From positions 186,001 to 250,000 of the forward strand of contig NZ_ML138678.1 of the NCBI RefSeq assembly GCF_004028635.1: DNA of 64,000 nucleotides, read 5' to 3'. Under the pieces are notes generated by a model. It was not told the origin of the DNA. It saw nothing but the letters and a program-made list of their open reading frames with translations, and ran no database searches. Below, in pieces: positions 51,680-63,468 of this stretch (positions are counted from its first letter, which is position 1; the number at the start of each line of letters is the position of its first letter). The translations under genes and the position numbers were made by a program. The stretch is from Streptomyces cyaneus (GTDB lineage: Bacteria; Actinomycetota; Actinomycetes; Streptomycetales; Streptomycetaceae).

Positions 51680-52888
51680 TCATCCGTCCCCGTCGGCCTC
51701 GTCGTCGGCCCCGTCCAGGATGCCGGGCAGCGCCTGAAGAAGCGCCTCCACTTCGTCGTCACCGAGGTTCAGCGGCGGCATGAGCCGTACGACATCGGGG
51801 GCGGGCGCGTTCACCAGGAAACCGGCGTCCTGAGCCACCTGCTGCACCTTGGCGGCGAGCGGCTCGGTGAGCACGATACCCAGGAGTAGTCCCGCGCCCC
51901 GGACATAATCGATCAACGGGTGGCCCAGCGCCTCGATCCCGTCCCGCAACTTCTCGCTCTGCCGCTTGACGTTCTCCAGCAACCCGTCGTTCGCGATGGT
52001 GTCCACAACGGCCAGTCCCGCGGCACACGCGACCGGGTTGCCGCCGAAGGTCGTCCCGTGGTGACCGGGCTGCAGCAGCTCCGCGGCCCGCCCGAAGGCG
52101 ACCGTCGCCCCCAGCGGCAGCCCGCCGCCGAGCTGCTTGGCGAGCGTGACGACGTCGGGCAGCACGCCCTCGTGGGCCTGGTACTCGAACCAGTGCCCGG
52201 TACGGCCGATGCCGGTCTGCACCTCGTCGAGGACGAGCAGCGCACCGCTGGCGGCGGTGATCGCCCGCGCCGCCTTCAGATAGCCGGCGGGCGGGACCAC
52301 GACGCCGTTCTCGCCCTGGATCGGCTCGATGATCACCAGGGCGGTCTCCTCCGTCACCGCCGCGGCCAGCGCCTGCGCGTCGCCGTACGGCACATGCGTG
52401 ACGTCGCCGGGCAGCGGCAGGAACGGGTCCTGCTTGGCGGGCTGGCCGGTGAGCGCGAGGGCGCCCATCGTGCGGCCGTGGAAGCCGCCCTCGGTGGCGA
52501 CCATGTGGGTCCGCCCGGTCAGCCGGCCAATCTTGAACGCGGCCTCGCTCGCCTCGGCGCCGGAGTTGCAGAAGAAGACCTTGCCGTCCCGGCCGAAGAG
52601 CTGGAGGAGCCGTTCGGCGAGGGCGATGGTCGGCTCGGCCATGAAGAGGTTGGAGACATGGCCGAGGGACGCGATCTGCTTGCTGACGGCCTCGACGATC
52701 GCGGGGTGGCCGTGGCCGAGCGCGTTGGTCGCGATGCCGCCGACGAAGTCGACGTACTGCTTGCCGTCGGCGTCCCAGAGCTTCAGGCCCTCACCGCGCA
52801 GGAAAGGCAGCCTCGGGGTGCCGTAGTTGTTCATGAGCGAGCCCTGCCACCGCTGGGTCAACTCTGCGTTGGTCGCGGTGCCCGTCAT
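51680..52888 (-). CDS. argD: acetylornithine aminotransferase ArgD
   Basis: 402 aa. Class-III aminotransferase: [38 protein letters not shown] and the PLP-lysine segment [20 protein letters not shown]. Converts N-acetylglutamate semialdehyde to N-acetylornithine with glutamate. The ATG overlaps the argB stop by 4 bp. Confidence 0.96.
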   Translation of the reverse strand: MTGTATNAELTQRWQGSLMNNYGTPRLPFLRGEGLKLWDADGKQYVDFVGGIATNALGHGHPAIVEAVSKQIASLGHVSNLFMAEPTIALAERLLQLFGRDGKVFFCNSGAEASEAAFKIGRLTGRTHMVATEGGFHGRTMGALALTGQPAKQDPFLPLPGDVTHVPYGDAQALAAAVTEETALVIIEPIQGENGVVVPPAGYLKAARAITAASGALLVLDEVQTGIGRTGHWFEYQAHEGVLPDVVTLAKQLGGGLPLGATVAFGRAAELLQPGHHGTTFGGNPVACAAGLAVVDTIANDGLLENVKRQSEKLRDGIEALGHPLIDYVRGAGLLLGIVLTEPLAAKVQQVAQDAGFLVNAPAPDVVRLMPPLNLGDDEVEALLQALPGILDGADDEADGDG

Positions 52889-53795
52889 CCGGCATCCCCC
52901 TCTTGCGCGTCCGGCACGACCATCGTGCCGATGCCTTCGTCGGTGAAGATCTCCAGCAGGATCGAGTGCTGGACCCGGCCGTCGATGACGCGGGCGGTGT
53001 TGACGCCGTTGCGCACGGCGTGCAGGCAGCCCTCCATCTTCGGCACCATGCCGGAGCTCAACTCCGGCAGCAGCTTCTCCAGTTGGGAAGCGGTGAGGCG
53101 GCTGATCACCTCGTCGGAGTTGGGCCAGTCCTCGTAGAGGCCCTCGACGTCCGTGAGGACCATGAGGGTTTCGGCGCCCAGAGCAGCAGCGAGTGCCGCA
53201 GCCGCCGTATCAGCATTGACGTTGTAGACATGTCCGTCGTCCTGGCTACGGGCGATCGACGAGACGACCGGGATACGGCCGTCGGCGAGCAGGGCCTCGA
53301 TCGCGCCCGTGTCGATCTCGGTGATCTCGCCCACCCGCCCGATGTCGACCAACTCGCCGTCGATCTCGGGCTGGTGCTTGGTGGCGGTGATGGTGTGCGC
53401 GTCCTCGCCGGTCAACCCCACGGCCAGCGGGCCGTGTTCGTTGAGCAGGTTGACCAGCTCCCGCTGGACCTGCCCGGCCAGCACCATCCGTACGACGTCC
53501 ATGGCGTCCTCGGTGGTGACGCGCAGGCCCGCCTTGAACTCGCTGACGATGCCGTGCTTGTCGAGGGCGGCGCTGATCTGCGGTCCGCCGCCGTGCACGA
53601 CGACCGGCTTGAGGCCGGCGTGGTGCAGGAAGACGACGTCCTGGGCGAACGCGGCCTTCAGGTCCTCGTCGATCATGGCGTTGCCGCCGAACTTGATGAC
53701 GACGGTCTTGCCGTTGTGGCGGACCAGCCAGGGCAGCGCTTCGATGAGGATCTGGGCCTTGGGGAGCGCGGTGTGCTTGCGCGCGGGTGAGTTGG

Positions 53796-53799
<4 letters not shown>
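52885..53799 (-). CDS. argB: acetylglutamate kinase ArgB
   Basis: 304 aa. Amino-acid kinase motifs: [39 protein letters not shown] and [20 protein letters not shown]. Phosphorylates N-acetylglutamate. The N-terminal helix typical of arginine-inhibited hexamers ([20 protein letters not shown]) is present, suggesting feedback inhibition. Overlaps argJ by 4 bp. Confidence 0.97.
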
Positions 53800-55996
<2,197 letters not shown>

Positions 55997-56002
55997 CTAG
56001 AC

Positions 56003-56036
56003 GGCATGACTATACGTTTCGATGCACGTTTATGCA
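56003..56036. promoter_or_regulatory. paired ARG boxes upstream of argC
   Basis: TGCACGTTTATGCA (56023-56036) and GGCATGACTATACG (56003-56016), centres 20 bp apart, 19 bp before argC. Same geometry as upstream of argH; the proximal box is weaker. Confidence 0.8.
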
Positions 56037-56124
56037 ATCTGGGCGAGTGGGTATGCACGGAGACTTGTGGCGCGGCTTTCGTCGGCTGCCGTCAGAGGCG
56101 TGCCTCGGTGTTTCGGTGCCTCGG

Positions 56125-56745
56125 TCACAGGCTCGCAAGGAGGTCGTCGAGGGGCGCCGGTACCTGGTCGTGGTCCAGGGCTTCGACGAGGAGGTGGCCG
56201 TAGCGGATCTTGCGGCCCTTCTTCGTGCCGAGGAAGCGCCGCAACTGCTGCTGCCGGGGCCGGCCGTGCTGGGCGGGCTGGCGCAGGAAGGTCTGCCAGG
56301 CGCGGTGGTCGCCCTCGGTGCGGACGATCTCCTCGACCCGTGCCGTGCCCAGCGCGCGGATGAGCTCGTCCTCCAGGTCTCGCACGCACACGAAGAAGGC
56401 CGAGTGCGACGCCGCCCGGGCCCGCTGCAGGGCGCGGTCGTAGAAGCGCTGCTCGCCCTCGTCGCACAGTCCTGCCAGGCGCAGGCCGAGGCCGGACGGG
56501 CCGAGGAGGCCGGTGTAGCGGCCGACGCTCATCGCCCCGCCCATCGCCACGACGCACACGCCCTCGGCGGCCAGGTCCCGGCCACGCCGTGCGGCCAGCG
56601 CCTCTACGGCCGCGAGGTCACTCGGCCCTTCCAGCAGCACCGCAGTGCGCACCCCCAGCCGCACAGCCAGATCACTCGCAGCCTCGCCGGGGCCGCCGGC
56701 CGCCCAGCCGTGGACCTCGTCCCGGAACGCTCGCATGTCGGCCAT
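56125..56745 (-). CDS. stand-alone OLD-type TOPRIM domain protein
   Basis: 206 aa from MADMRAFRDEVHGWAAGG. The TOPRIM fold is seen in VRTAVLLEGPSDLAAVEALA (Glu39), VCVVAMGGAMSVGRYTGLLG and RLAGLCDEGEQRFYDRAL (Asp-x-Glu-type acidic site). OLD nucleases normally fuse this domain to an ABC ATPase; none is present here. DNA nicking or nucleotidyl transfer is possible but unproven. Divergent from the HEAT-repeat gene. Confidence 0.78.
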   Translation of the reverse strand: MADMRAFRDEVHGWAAGGPGEAASDLAVRLGVRTAVLLEGPSDLAAVEALAARRGRDLAAEGVCVVAMGGAMSVGRYTGLLGPSGLGLRLAGLCDEGEQRFYDRALQRARAASHSAFFVCVRDLEDELIRALGTARVEEIVRTEGDHRAWQTFLRQPAQHGRPRQQQLRRFLGTKKGRKIRYGHLLVEALDHDQVPAPLDDLLASL

Positions 56746-56828
56746 GAAGCGAGTCTGCACCTCCGGCCGAAGGCAGGGCACGGATTATTCGGCACCCTCG
56801 GCGGAAGGACGAAGGTAGGGTCCCGCGC

Positions 56829-58850
56829 ATGTGGGAGGGACTCGACGCGGTCGACTGGGCGGCGCTGAAGCACAACTACGGGTCGGCGCAGGACATACCC
56901 CCTCTGCTGCGCCGCTGCGCGGGCCCGGATCCTCAGGACGCGGAGGCGGCGGCGGACGACCTGCTCAACCTGCTCTTCCATCAGGGCGGCTGGATCTGCC
57001 CCGCCGCCGCGGCCGCGCTGCCCTTTCTGCTGCGGCTGGGAGCACGGCCGGAGATTGCGTGCCGACGCACGGTGCTGGAGATCGTCTCGGTGCTGGCGGC
57101 GGAGGCCGGGCGGGTCGAGGAGCGGTTCCTGGCCCCGGGTTGGGCGGCGGCCTGGGAGCGGGCGCTGCCCGAGGTGCTCGCCCTGCTGGCCGACCCCGAG
57201 GCCGAGGTCCGGCGGGCGGGCGCCGACATCGTCGCCGGCTGTCCGAGCCCCGGGAAGGCCGTCCTGCCCGCCTTGCTGGAGCACTGGCGGACCGACAGCG
57301 ACCTCGCGACCCGCCTCGACCTCGTCGTCGCCCTCGGCTCGGCGGTCCGGCGGGAGCCGGTGGGGCGCCGAGGCACAGAGGCGCACTCCCTGCTGCGCGG
57401 GCTGCTGAGCGATCCCGAGCCACAGCTGCGCGCGGCGGCGGTGCACGCGCTGGCAGCGGACGAACCCGAGCTCGCCGAGCGCCACTTGGACCTGCTGCTG
57501 GACGCCGTCCGGGATCCCGGCGTGGAGGTGTGGCGGCACACCAGTGCGGTGGGGGGTGGGCCGCGGGCCGTCCAGTACCGGGTCGGCAAACTGTTCACCG
57601 ATTCCCCGGCCTCGTTCACCTCGTACGTGCTCGGCCTGCTGTCCGATCTCCCCCAGCCTCAGCCTCGAACGGACTCGGTCGGCGGGACCCCCCTCGACGA
57701 GGAGTGCCGGATCGGCGCCCTCGCCCAGGCGGCCGAGCTGCTGCGCCGCTGGCGCTCGCCGACCGCTGAGCTGGTGCCGGCCGTCGCCGCGCGGCTGGCG
57801 GACCCGAGCGCCGAGGTCCGCTATCTGGCGACCGAACTGCTGGCCTGCCTCGGAACGGCGGCCGCCGACTGTGCCGACGCGGTCGCCGAACTGCTGGACG
57901 ACACCGGCAGACGCGGCACCCGCAGGGGCGAGAGCGTCGCCGACGCGGCCCTGTGGGCGCTGGCCCGGATGAACGACGCGCGGTGTGTGCCGGGACTTGT
58001 CGAGCGGGTGGCCGGAGCGCCGTCGACCTTCTCCAGGTACGGCATCCATGCCGGCGGGAACCACTTCCCCACCCTGCCCGCGCTGCACGAAGTGCTCGCT
58101 CTCCTCCCGCACCACGCCGACCGGCTGCTCCCGGCGGTCTGCCAGCGGCTCGATGCCACCGAGGACGCACACGAGCGCTCCCGCCTGTGCGAGGTCCTCG
58201 CCGACTGGGGGCCCGGCGCGCGGACGGCCGTACCCCGACTGGTCCGGCTGCTGGAGCACGACGGGAGCTGGTCGGCGGCGGCGACGGCGCTGGGAGGCGT
58301 CGGGGCGGCGGACGACGCGACGCGAGAACTCCTGCTCGCGCGGTCGGCGGATCCGGGGGACGGTGACGCGACACTCGCCGCCTGGGCCTACTGGCGGACG
58401 GGAGGCGCGCCGGGACGGGCCCTGGAGGTGCTGGGTCCCGTCATCGCCGGGGACGGCGTCCGCCACCCCCATCTGCGCAGGCTGGCCGACCTCGGCCCGC
58501 ACGCCGCGGGCCTCGCGGACCGGCTGCGCGCGCTGGCCCGGACCGGGGACGAGTGGACGAGCGTCGAGGCGGCGCACGCGCTGTGGGCCGCGACCGGCGA
58601 CACCGAGGTTCCCGTCCAGGCCCTGGTGACGGCGGTTCGCGGGCTGGCGGAGGGCCGCTACCTACCGGTCATGCTCCCCGCGGTGCGCCACCTGACCCGG
58701 ATCGGCGGGCCGGCCCGGCCCGCCGCCCGTCTCCTGCGCGAGGTCCCGGACCTCGACCGGCGTCTGCACTACTTCAGCGGCTGGCGCGGCTTCGAGACGG
58801 ACGAGTCGATCCGCGCGGCGATCGGCGAACTGCTCGCCGCGGCCGGCTGA
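56829..58850 (+). CDS. large HEAT-repeat protein
   Basis: 673 aa of helical repeats throughout, for example LLADPEAEVRRAGADIVAG, LLSDPEPQLRAAAVHALA and RLADPSAEVRYLATELLACL. No enzymatic domain, signal or membrane helix. It is a probable protein-interaction scaffold in the cytoplasm. The start WEGLDAVDWAALKHNYGSAQ is shared by other Streptomyces HEAT proteins of unknown role. Confidence 0.85.
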   Translation: MWEGLDAVDWAALKHNYGSAQDIPPLLRRCAGPDPQDAEAAADDLLNLLFHQGGWICPAAAAALPFLLRLGARPEIACRRTVLEIVSVLAAEAGRVEERFLAPGWAAAWERALPEVLALLADPEAEVRRAGADIVAGCPSPGKAVLPALLEHWRTDSDLATRLDLVVALGSAVRREPVGRRGTEAHSLLRGLLSDPEPQLRAAAVHALAADEPELAERHLDLLLDAVRDPGVEVWRHTSAVGGGPRAVQYRVGKLFTDSPASFTSYVLGLLSDLPQPQPRTDSVGGTPLDEECRIGALAQAAELLRRWRSPTAELVPAVAARLADPSAEVRYLATELLACLGTAAADCADAVAELLDDTGRRGTRRGESVADAALWALARMNDARCVPGLVERVAGAPSTFSRYGIHAGGNHFPTLPALHEVLALLPHHADRLLPAVCQRLDATEDAHERSRLCEVLADWGPGARTAVPRLVRLLEHDGSWSAAATALGGVGAADDATRELLLARSADPGDGDATLAAWAYWRTGGAPGRALEVLGPVIAGDGVRHPHLRRLADLGPHAAGLADRLRALARTGDEWTSVEAAHALWAATGDTEVPVQALVTAVRGLAEGRYLPVMLPAVRHLTRIGGPARPAARLLREVPDLDRRLHYFSGWRGFETDESIRAAIGELLAAAG

Positions 58851-58863
58851 TCGTCCGCACCCG

Positions 58864-58910
58864 CAGGCGCGGGCCGCCGCCGCTCGGACGGCGGCAGCGG
58901 CCCGCGCCTG
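58864..58910. terminator. bidirectional terminator
   Basis: Long GC-rich stem CAGGCGCGGGCCGC and complement with an inner CCGCCG/CGGCGG, between convergent HEAT and arabinofuranosidase genes (66-bp gap). Confidence 0.8.
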
Positions 58911-58916
58911 GACCGG

Positions 58917-61400
58917 CTACCTCTGCTTGATCCGCAGGAAGGTGATCGAGTTCGCCGGGAAGGTGTACGTGAACTTGTCCGCGACCCCGGAGAAGGTGGA
59001 TGCCACCGGTGCGACCGGCGTCTCCGTCTCGCTGTTCACGGCGTTCGGGTCGGCGGTCAGGGTGGTCACGCGGGCCGTGGCCGCGACCTTCGCGCCACCC
59101 AGGTCGATCGCCGTACGGGCCGCCGCCGACTGGGCGTTGACGACCTTGACGATCAGGTCACCCGTCTTCGCGTCCTTGGTGACGACCTGGCGGAACGGCT
59201 CGGCCGGCTTGTCGTCGGTGAAGCTGCCCCATTCCTGGCCGTCGAGGTACAGGGTGACCTGGCGGCCGCGCACCTTGATGTCGATGTCGTAGGCGCGGCC
59301 CGTCTCGATCGTCCCGGGCTTGGAGATCAGCGTCGACTTGCCGCCGTCCACGGCCTGCTCGACGGCGGACTGGGTGTTGTTCCAGCCGCCCAGGTTCCAC
59401 CAGTAGTAGTTGCCGGTGTCCTTGACACCGAAGGCGACGAGGAAGCCCTCCTTGCCGGACTTCTTGGTGGCCTTCGCGTGCAGGTCGTAGTCGTGCCAGG
59501 TCGGGTCGCCGGCCGAGACCATCGTGTTCTCGGCGGCCGCGTCCGTCTGCACGTACTGCCCGTCCTGGACGCTCCAGCTGCCGCCGCCGGTGTGCGTCCA
59601 CTTCGAGGCGTCACCGGAGAAGTCGTCGCTGAGCAGTGTCTTGCCGTCCGCGTCCGTGACCTTCACATCGTCGTACGCCGCACTGGTCGCCCAGGTCGAC
59701 AGGCCGACGGCACCGCTGATCGGGCCGACCAGCGACGGCGTGCCGGTGGCCGTGGAGGGCACCACACGGTCGCCGACGTTGGTCATGAAGAGCTTTTGGA
59801 CCTCGTAGTTGGCGGAGTTCCAGGCGGCGTGGTTGTTGAACCAGACCAGGTCGGGCCGCCACTGCACATAGTCCTCGTTGGCGAACAGCGGGGCGTACGA
59901 GGCGAGCTTGACGACGTCCGCGTTGCGCTCAAGGCCGGTCATGTAGGCGGCCTCGGCAAGACCGTTCTTGAAGGCGTTGCCCAAGGAGGCGTACTCGCCG
60001 AGGAAGACCTTCGGGCCGCTGCGGTCGTAGGAGTCGTAGCGGTCGTTGTTCTGCAGGAACCACTGCGGGCTGTTGTAGTAGTGCTCGTCGACCATCTCGA
60101 CCTTGGCGTCCCGGTTGAGCTTCCAGGCCGTGTCGAAGGTCGAACCGGAGTCGTCCGGGCCGGAGTTGGAGATCACCTTCATGTACGGGTACTCGGCCTG
60201 GACGGCGGCCCGGAACTGCTTGAACCGGGCGAAGAACTCCTCCGGCAGGTTCTCCTCGTTGCCGACCTCTATGTGGGTGAGGTGGAAGGGCTTGGGGTGG
60301 CCCATCTGGGCACGCTTCTTGCCCCACTCGCTCGTCACCGGGCCGTTGGCGAACTCGATGAGGTCGAGGGCGTCCTGGATGTGCCGCTTGAGCAGGGCGT
60401 CGTCGTCGACGGCCTTGTTCTGGCCGCAGCCGGTCACCAGGGCCGGCACGACGGGCAGCGGTATCGCGCCGATGTCCTCGGAGAAGCGGAAGTACTCGTA
60501 GTAGCCGAGGCCGTAGCTCTGGTTGTAGCCCCAGAAGTTGGAGTTGGTGGCGCGCGTCTCGACCGGGCCGATGGTGTCCTTCCACTGGTAGGAGCGCTTT
60601 CGCTGCCAGCCGGAGGCCTCGCTGTAGTCCTGCATCGAGCCGGTGTTGACCAGGCAGCCGCCGGGGAAGCGCACGAAGCCCGGGTGCAGGGCGGCGATCT
60701 TCTCGGCGAGGTCCTTGCGCAGGCCGTTCGGCTGGTGCTTGTAGGTGTCACGCGGGAACAGGGACACCATGTCCAGCGCGGCGGCGTCGGAGGCGGCGAC
60801 CGCCAGGCGGCCGTCGCTGCTGGTGCGGGTCGCGGTGAAGGTGACGGTGTACTTGGCCCAGCCGCTCTTGCGTACGGCCACCTCGCGGGCGGCGGCGAGC
60901 GTGCCCTCGGCGTCCTTCAGGGTGACCGTGAGCGTGCTGCCGCTCTCGGCGCGCGCCCACACCGAGAAGTCGTACTTCTTGCCCGCCTCGACGTGGATGC
61001 CGGTGTTGTAGCCGGCGTTCGTGACGGAGGAACCGGCGCCCAGGGAGAGGTAGTTGCGGTTGCGGTCGTTGAGCCGGCCGGCGTCGTTCACGACCTGCGC
61101 GGTGCCGTCGACCGTCCAGGAGGTGAGGGGCGTGTACGACCGGTTGTCGTCCGTGGAGTACTCGAAGGACCGGTTCTGCACGAGCTCGGCGTACAGACCG
61201 CCGTCCGCGGCCCGGTTGATGTCCTCGAAGAAGACCCCGTACATCGTGTCGTCGATCTTCGCGCCCTTGGTGGCCGGGTCGACGGTGATCGCGTAGTCGG
61301 TGACGTCCTCGGCGTGGGCGGGCGCCGGGACGAGACCGGCGGCCACCAGGAAGGCGGTCGCCGTCAGACCGACTCTCCAGCGGGTGCGCGTGCGTGGCAT
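58917..61400 (-). CDS. secreted alpha-L-arabinofuranosidase (GH51-type) with inserted beta-sandwich domain
   Basis: 827 aa. Sec signal (GLTATAFLVAAGLVPAPAHA). The GH51-like barrel begins DDTMYGVFFEDINRAADGGL; acid/base Glu in HIEVGNEENLPEEFFARFKQ, nucleophile Glu in EMVDEHYYNSPQWFLQ. A concanavalin-like domain (about 585-730: DDFSGDASKWTHTGGGSWSV) is inserted before the C-terminal beta domain. It releases arabinose from arabinan or arabinoxylan outside the cell, complementing pectin use. A large palindrome precedes it. Confidence 0.9.
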   Translation of the reverse strand: MPRTRTRWRVGLTATAFLVAAGLVPAPAHAEDVTDYAITVDPATKGAKIDDTMYGVFFEDINRAADGGLYAELVQNRSFEYSTDDNRSYTPLTSWTVDGTAQVVNDAGRLNDRNRNYLSLGAGSSVTNAGYNTGIHVEAGKKYDFSVWARAESGSTLTVTLKDAEGTLAAAREVAVRKSGWAKYTVTFTATRTSSDGRLAVAASDAAALDMVSLFPRDTYKHQPNGLRKDLAEKIAALHPGFVRFPGGCLVNTGSMQDYSEASGWQRKRSYQWKDTIGPVETRATNSNFWGYNQSYGLGYYEYFRFSEDIGAIPLPVVPALVTGCGQNKAVDDDALLKRHIQDALDLIEFANGPVTSEWGKKRAQMGHPKPFHLTHIEVGNEENLPEEFFARFKQFRAAVQAEYPYMKVISNSGPDDSGSTFDTAWKLNRDAKVEMVDEHYYNSPQWFLQNNDRYDSYDRSGPKVFLGEYASLGNAFKNGLAEAAYMTGLERNADVVKLASYAPLFANEDYVQWRPDLVWFNNHAAWNSANYEVQKLFMTNVGDRVVPSTATGTPSLVGPISGAVGLSTWATSAAYDDVKVTDADGKTLLSDDFSGDASKWTHTGGGSWSVQDGQYVQTDAAAENTMVSAGDPTWHDYDLHAKATKKSGKEGFLVAFGVKDTGNYYWWNLGGWNNTQSAVEQAVDGGKSTLISKPGTIETGRAYDIDIKVRGRQVTLYLDGQEWGSFTDDKPAEPFRQVVTKDAKTGDLIVKVVNAQSAAARTAIDLGGAKVAATARVTTLTADPNAVNSETETPVAPVASTFSGVADKFTYTFPANSITFLRIKQR

Positions 61401-61419
61401 GGATACTCCGCGGCTCGAT

Positions 61420-61454
61420 GTTCGAAATATCAGACACTGATCAGTACTTCGAAC
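61420..61454. promoter_or_regulatory. operator-like palindrome upstream of the arabinofuranosidase
   Basis: Outer arms GTTCGAA (61420-61426) and TTCGAAC (61448-61454) flank a perfect inner palindrome ACTGATCAGT (61436-61445). It lies 20 bp before the ATG, in an AT-richer patch. Confidence 0.6.
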
Positions 61455-61535
61455 GGCAAGATAGGGAGGGGATTCAAGAGCGTCAACGGGTCGCGCGGTA
61501 CCGAAAGTGTCGGAAGCGCCGGAAGAGAGGGACGG

Positions 61536-61979
61536 ATGGGCGAGTTCTGGCCAGTACCGGATGTGCTGACGTATCTGGCCGGGAGTTGGCGCGTCGAGCG
61601 GTCCGTACGGGACCTCGCGAGCGGGGCGGTCGGGGAGTTCTCCGGCACGACGGTTTTCGCCCCGCTGGAGGGCGGCGGGCTGCTGCACCACGAGTCCGGC
61701 ACGTTCGTCTGGCAGGGCGTGCCCCGGCCCGCCGAGCGGACGCTGCGCTTCCTGCCGGGCACCGCGCGCGGCACGGCGGACGTACGGTTCGCCGACGGGC
61801 GCCCCTTCCACGACCTGGACCTGTCGTCCGGGCGGTACATCGCGGATCACCCGTGCTCGGCCGACCTCTACCGGGGCGAATTCACCGTCCTCGACGAGGA
61901 CCACTGGCGGACGGTGTGGCGGGTGCGCGGCCCGACCAAGGACCTCGTCCTCACCACCGACTACGCGCGCGAGGGCTGA
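61536..61979 (+). CDS. DUF6314 family protein
   Basis: 147 aa. YLAGSWRVERSVRDLASGAV, FSGTTVFAPLEGGGLLHHES and DLYRGEFTVLDEDHWRTVWR match the DUF6314 lipocalin-like pattern. No signal peptide. Its 3' end overlaps the convergent phosphatase-like gene by 19 bp. Function unknown. Confidence 0.85.
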   Translation: MGEFWPVPDVLTYLAGSWRVERSVRDLASGAVGEFSGTTVFAPLEGGGLLHHESGTFVWQGVPRPAERTLRFLPGTARGTADVRFADGRPFHDLDLSSGRYIADHPCSADLYRGEFTVLDEDHWRTVWRVRGPTKDLVLTTDYAREG

Positions 61980-62554
61980 ACCGGCGCCCCGTCGAAGCGG
62001 AGGTACCAGCGGCCCGCGCGGCCGGTCACGGTGGTCGTCGACAGAGGGCGTACGTCGATGTTCCAGTACGTGGCGGGCGGCGCCTTCAGCGCGTACACCA
62101 GGGCGGCACGGATCACCGACGGTTCGGCCACGGCGACGATCCGGCCGCCGTCCTCCACAGGCCTCGTGTCGAGCCAGCCGCCGACCCTGGCGATGAACGC
62201 GAGCAGCGACTCGCCGCCGTGCGGTGTGCCGCGCGGGTCGGCCAGCCAGGCGTCCACCGCCTCCGGCTCCCGCGCCATCGCCTCGCCGAGCGTGAGCCCG
62301 CGCCAGCGGCCCATGTCACAGTCGCGCAGGGCGAGTTGCACCAGCGGGGCGTAGCCGAGGGCGTCGCCGGTGGCGCGGCTGCGCGGGGTCGGTGAGCAGT
62401 AGCGCAGCTCGGCCGCCGCCAGCGGCAGCAGATCGCGCGCGACGCGCTGCACCTCGTCCCAGCCGGCCTGGTCCAGCGGCCGGTCGTCCTCGAAGCGCTC
62501 CGCGAGCAGCGGGGAGCTGCGCGCGGCGGCGACGAACGTGACCCTTAGCGACAT
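61961..62554 (-). CDS. histidine-phosphatase-like protein lacking catalytic histidines
   Basis: 197 aa. The fold is recognisable (LRYCSPTPRSRATGDALGY, DCDMGRWRGLTLGEAM, GESLLAFIARVGGWLDTRPV) but the RHG motif is replaced by VAAARSSPL and the second HG by VAEPSVIRAAL, so both catalytic His are gone. It is probably a non-catalytic homologue, perhaps binding a phosphorylated ligand. Not a frameshift: the frame is intact. Confidence 0.82.
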   Translation of the reverse strand: MSLRVTFVAAARSSPLLAERFEDDRPLDQAGWDEVQRVARDLLPLAAAELRYCSPTPRSRATGDALGYAPLVQLALRDCDMGRWRGLTLGEAMAREPEAVDAWLADPRGTPHGGESLLAFIARVGGWLDTRPVEDGGRIVAVAEPSVIRAALVYALKAPPATYWNIDVRPLSTTTVTGRAGRWYLRFDGAPVQPSRA

Positions 62555-62682
62555 GCGGCGATGGTGTGTCGCGAAAGTGCGCAGGTCAAGAGGCGTTGTG
62601 CAGGCGTCACCGAGGGTGGACGAAACCTTACTGCGCGGTCAGGACCAGGCGGACAAGTTGCTGGAAAACGGCTGTTGGACAT

Positions 62683-62790
62683 TCAAGTACAGCCACTGGT
62701 GCCAAGGAGAAGCGGCAACTGGAAGTGGAGCGCCATCCATTGGTCCGGCCTTTCCAGCGGGGCGAACCCGAGCTTCTCGTAGAGCCCGTG
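62683..62790 (-). pseudogene. GNAT acetyltransferase C-terminal remnant
   Basis: The minus strand encodes HGLYEKLGFAPLERPDQWMA and a stop about 15 codons on. GLYEKLGF...RPD.WM is the motif-B end of GNAT enzymes, but no acetyl-CoA loop or N-terminus is upstream; that sequence is non-coding and overlaps the DUF6461 promoter. A decayed fragment. Confidence 0.65.
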
Positions 62791-62862
62791 CGAGGGCGGT
62801 GGCGTCGAGCGGTTTTCCCTGGTCGGCGGGGCGTTGTCAGTGGCGGGTGCGATGCTGCGGGC

Positions 62863-63468
62863 ATGACCGGGACGACGACTGCCGCGGACTACGCGTGGCT
62901 GGAGGAGCTGTACGAGGGTCTGCTGGAGGCGTACTGCGTCACGCTGGTGCGCGGGCAGACTCCGCAGGAACTGCTCCGGCAGCTGGGCGCCGAGCCCGCG
63001 CCCCGGATCACCGGCGTGGACGGACTGCACGAACCGTCGTACGACGTGGGCGAGTACGACGGGCTGTTCGTCTGTGTCGCGGACCTCGGCGACTGGTCGC
63101 TGATGGTCGAGGTCAACGGCTACCTCGGCGTCACGGACGCGGCCATGCTCCCCGTCTCACGAGGTCGCACCGCGGTCTCCCACTTCCGCAACGTGAACGG
63201 CGTGGACCACTTCTGCTGGTACGAGGACGGCGAGGTGCGCCTGCACTTCGAGCCGCTCTTCCCCTTCCATCGCGACGGCACCCGCCCCGACGAACTCGTC
63301 GAGGAGATGCGGGCGTCGGGATTCGACCTGAGCGAGGGCGGGGGCTTCGAGGGTCACACCGAGGCCGCCTTCGCCCTGGCCCACCGCATCACCGGCATAC
63401 GCCTGACCCCGGAGCTCTTCGCGTCCGCCGAGTTCAGCTGCGGCATCGCCCCGGTGCCCCGCGGCTAG
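62863..63468 (+). CDS. DUF6461 family protein
   Basis: 201 aa from the ATG at 62863. YAWLEELYEGLLEAYCVTLV, VCVADLGDWSLMVEVNGYLG and NVNGVDHFCWYEDGEVRLHF follow the DUF6461 pattern seen in many Streptomyces. Soluble, acidic, no motifs. Its end overlaps the convergent MocR gene by 4 bp. Confidence 0.85.
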   Translation: MTGTTTAADYAWLEELYEGLLEAYCVTLVRGQTPQELLRQLGAEPAPRITGVDGLHEPSYDVGEYDGLFVCVADLGDWSLMVEVNGYLGVTDAAMLPVSRGRTAVSHFRNVNGVDHFCWYEDGEVRLHFEPLFPFHRDGTRPDELVEEMRASGFDLSEGGGFEGHTEAAFALAHRITGIRLTPELFASAEFSCGIAPVPRG

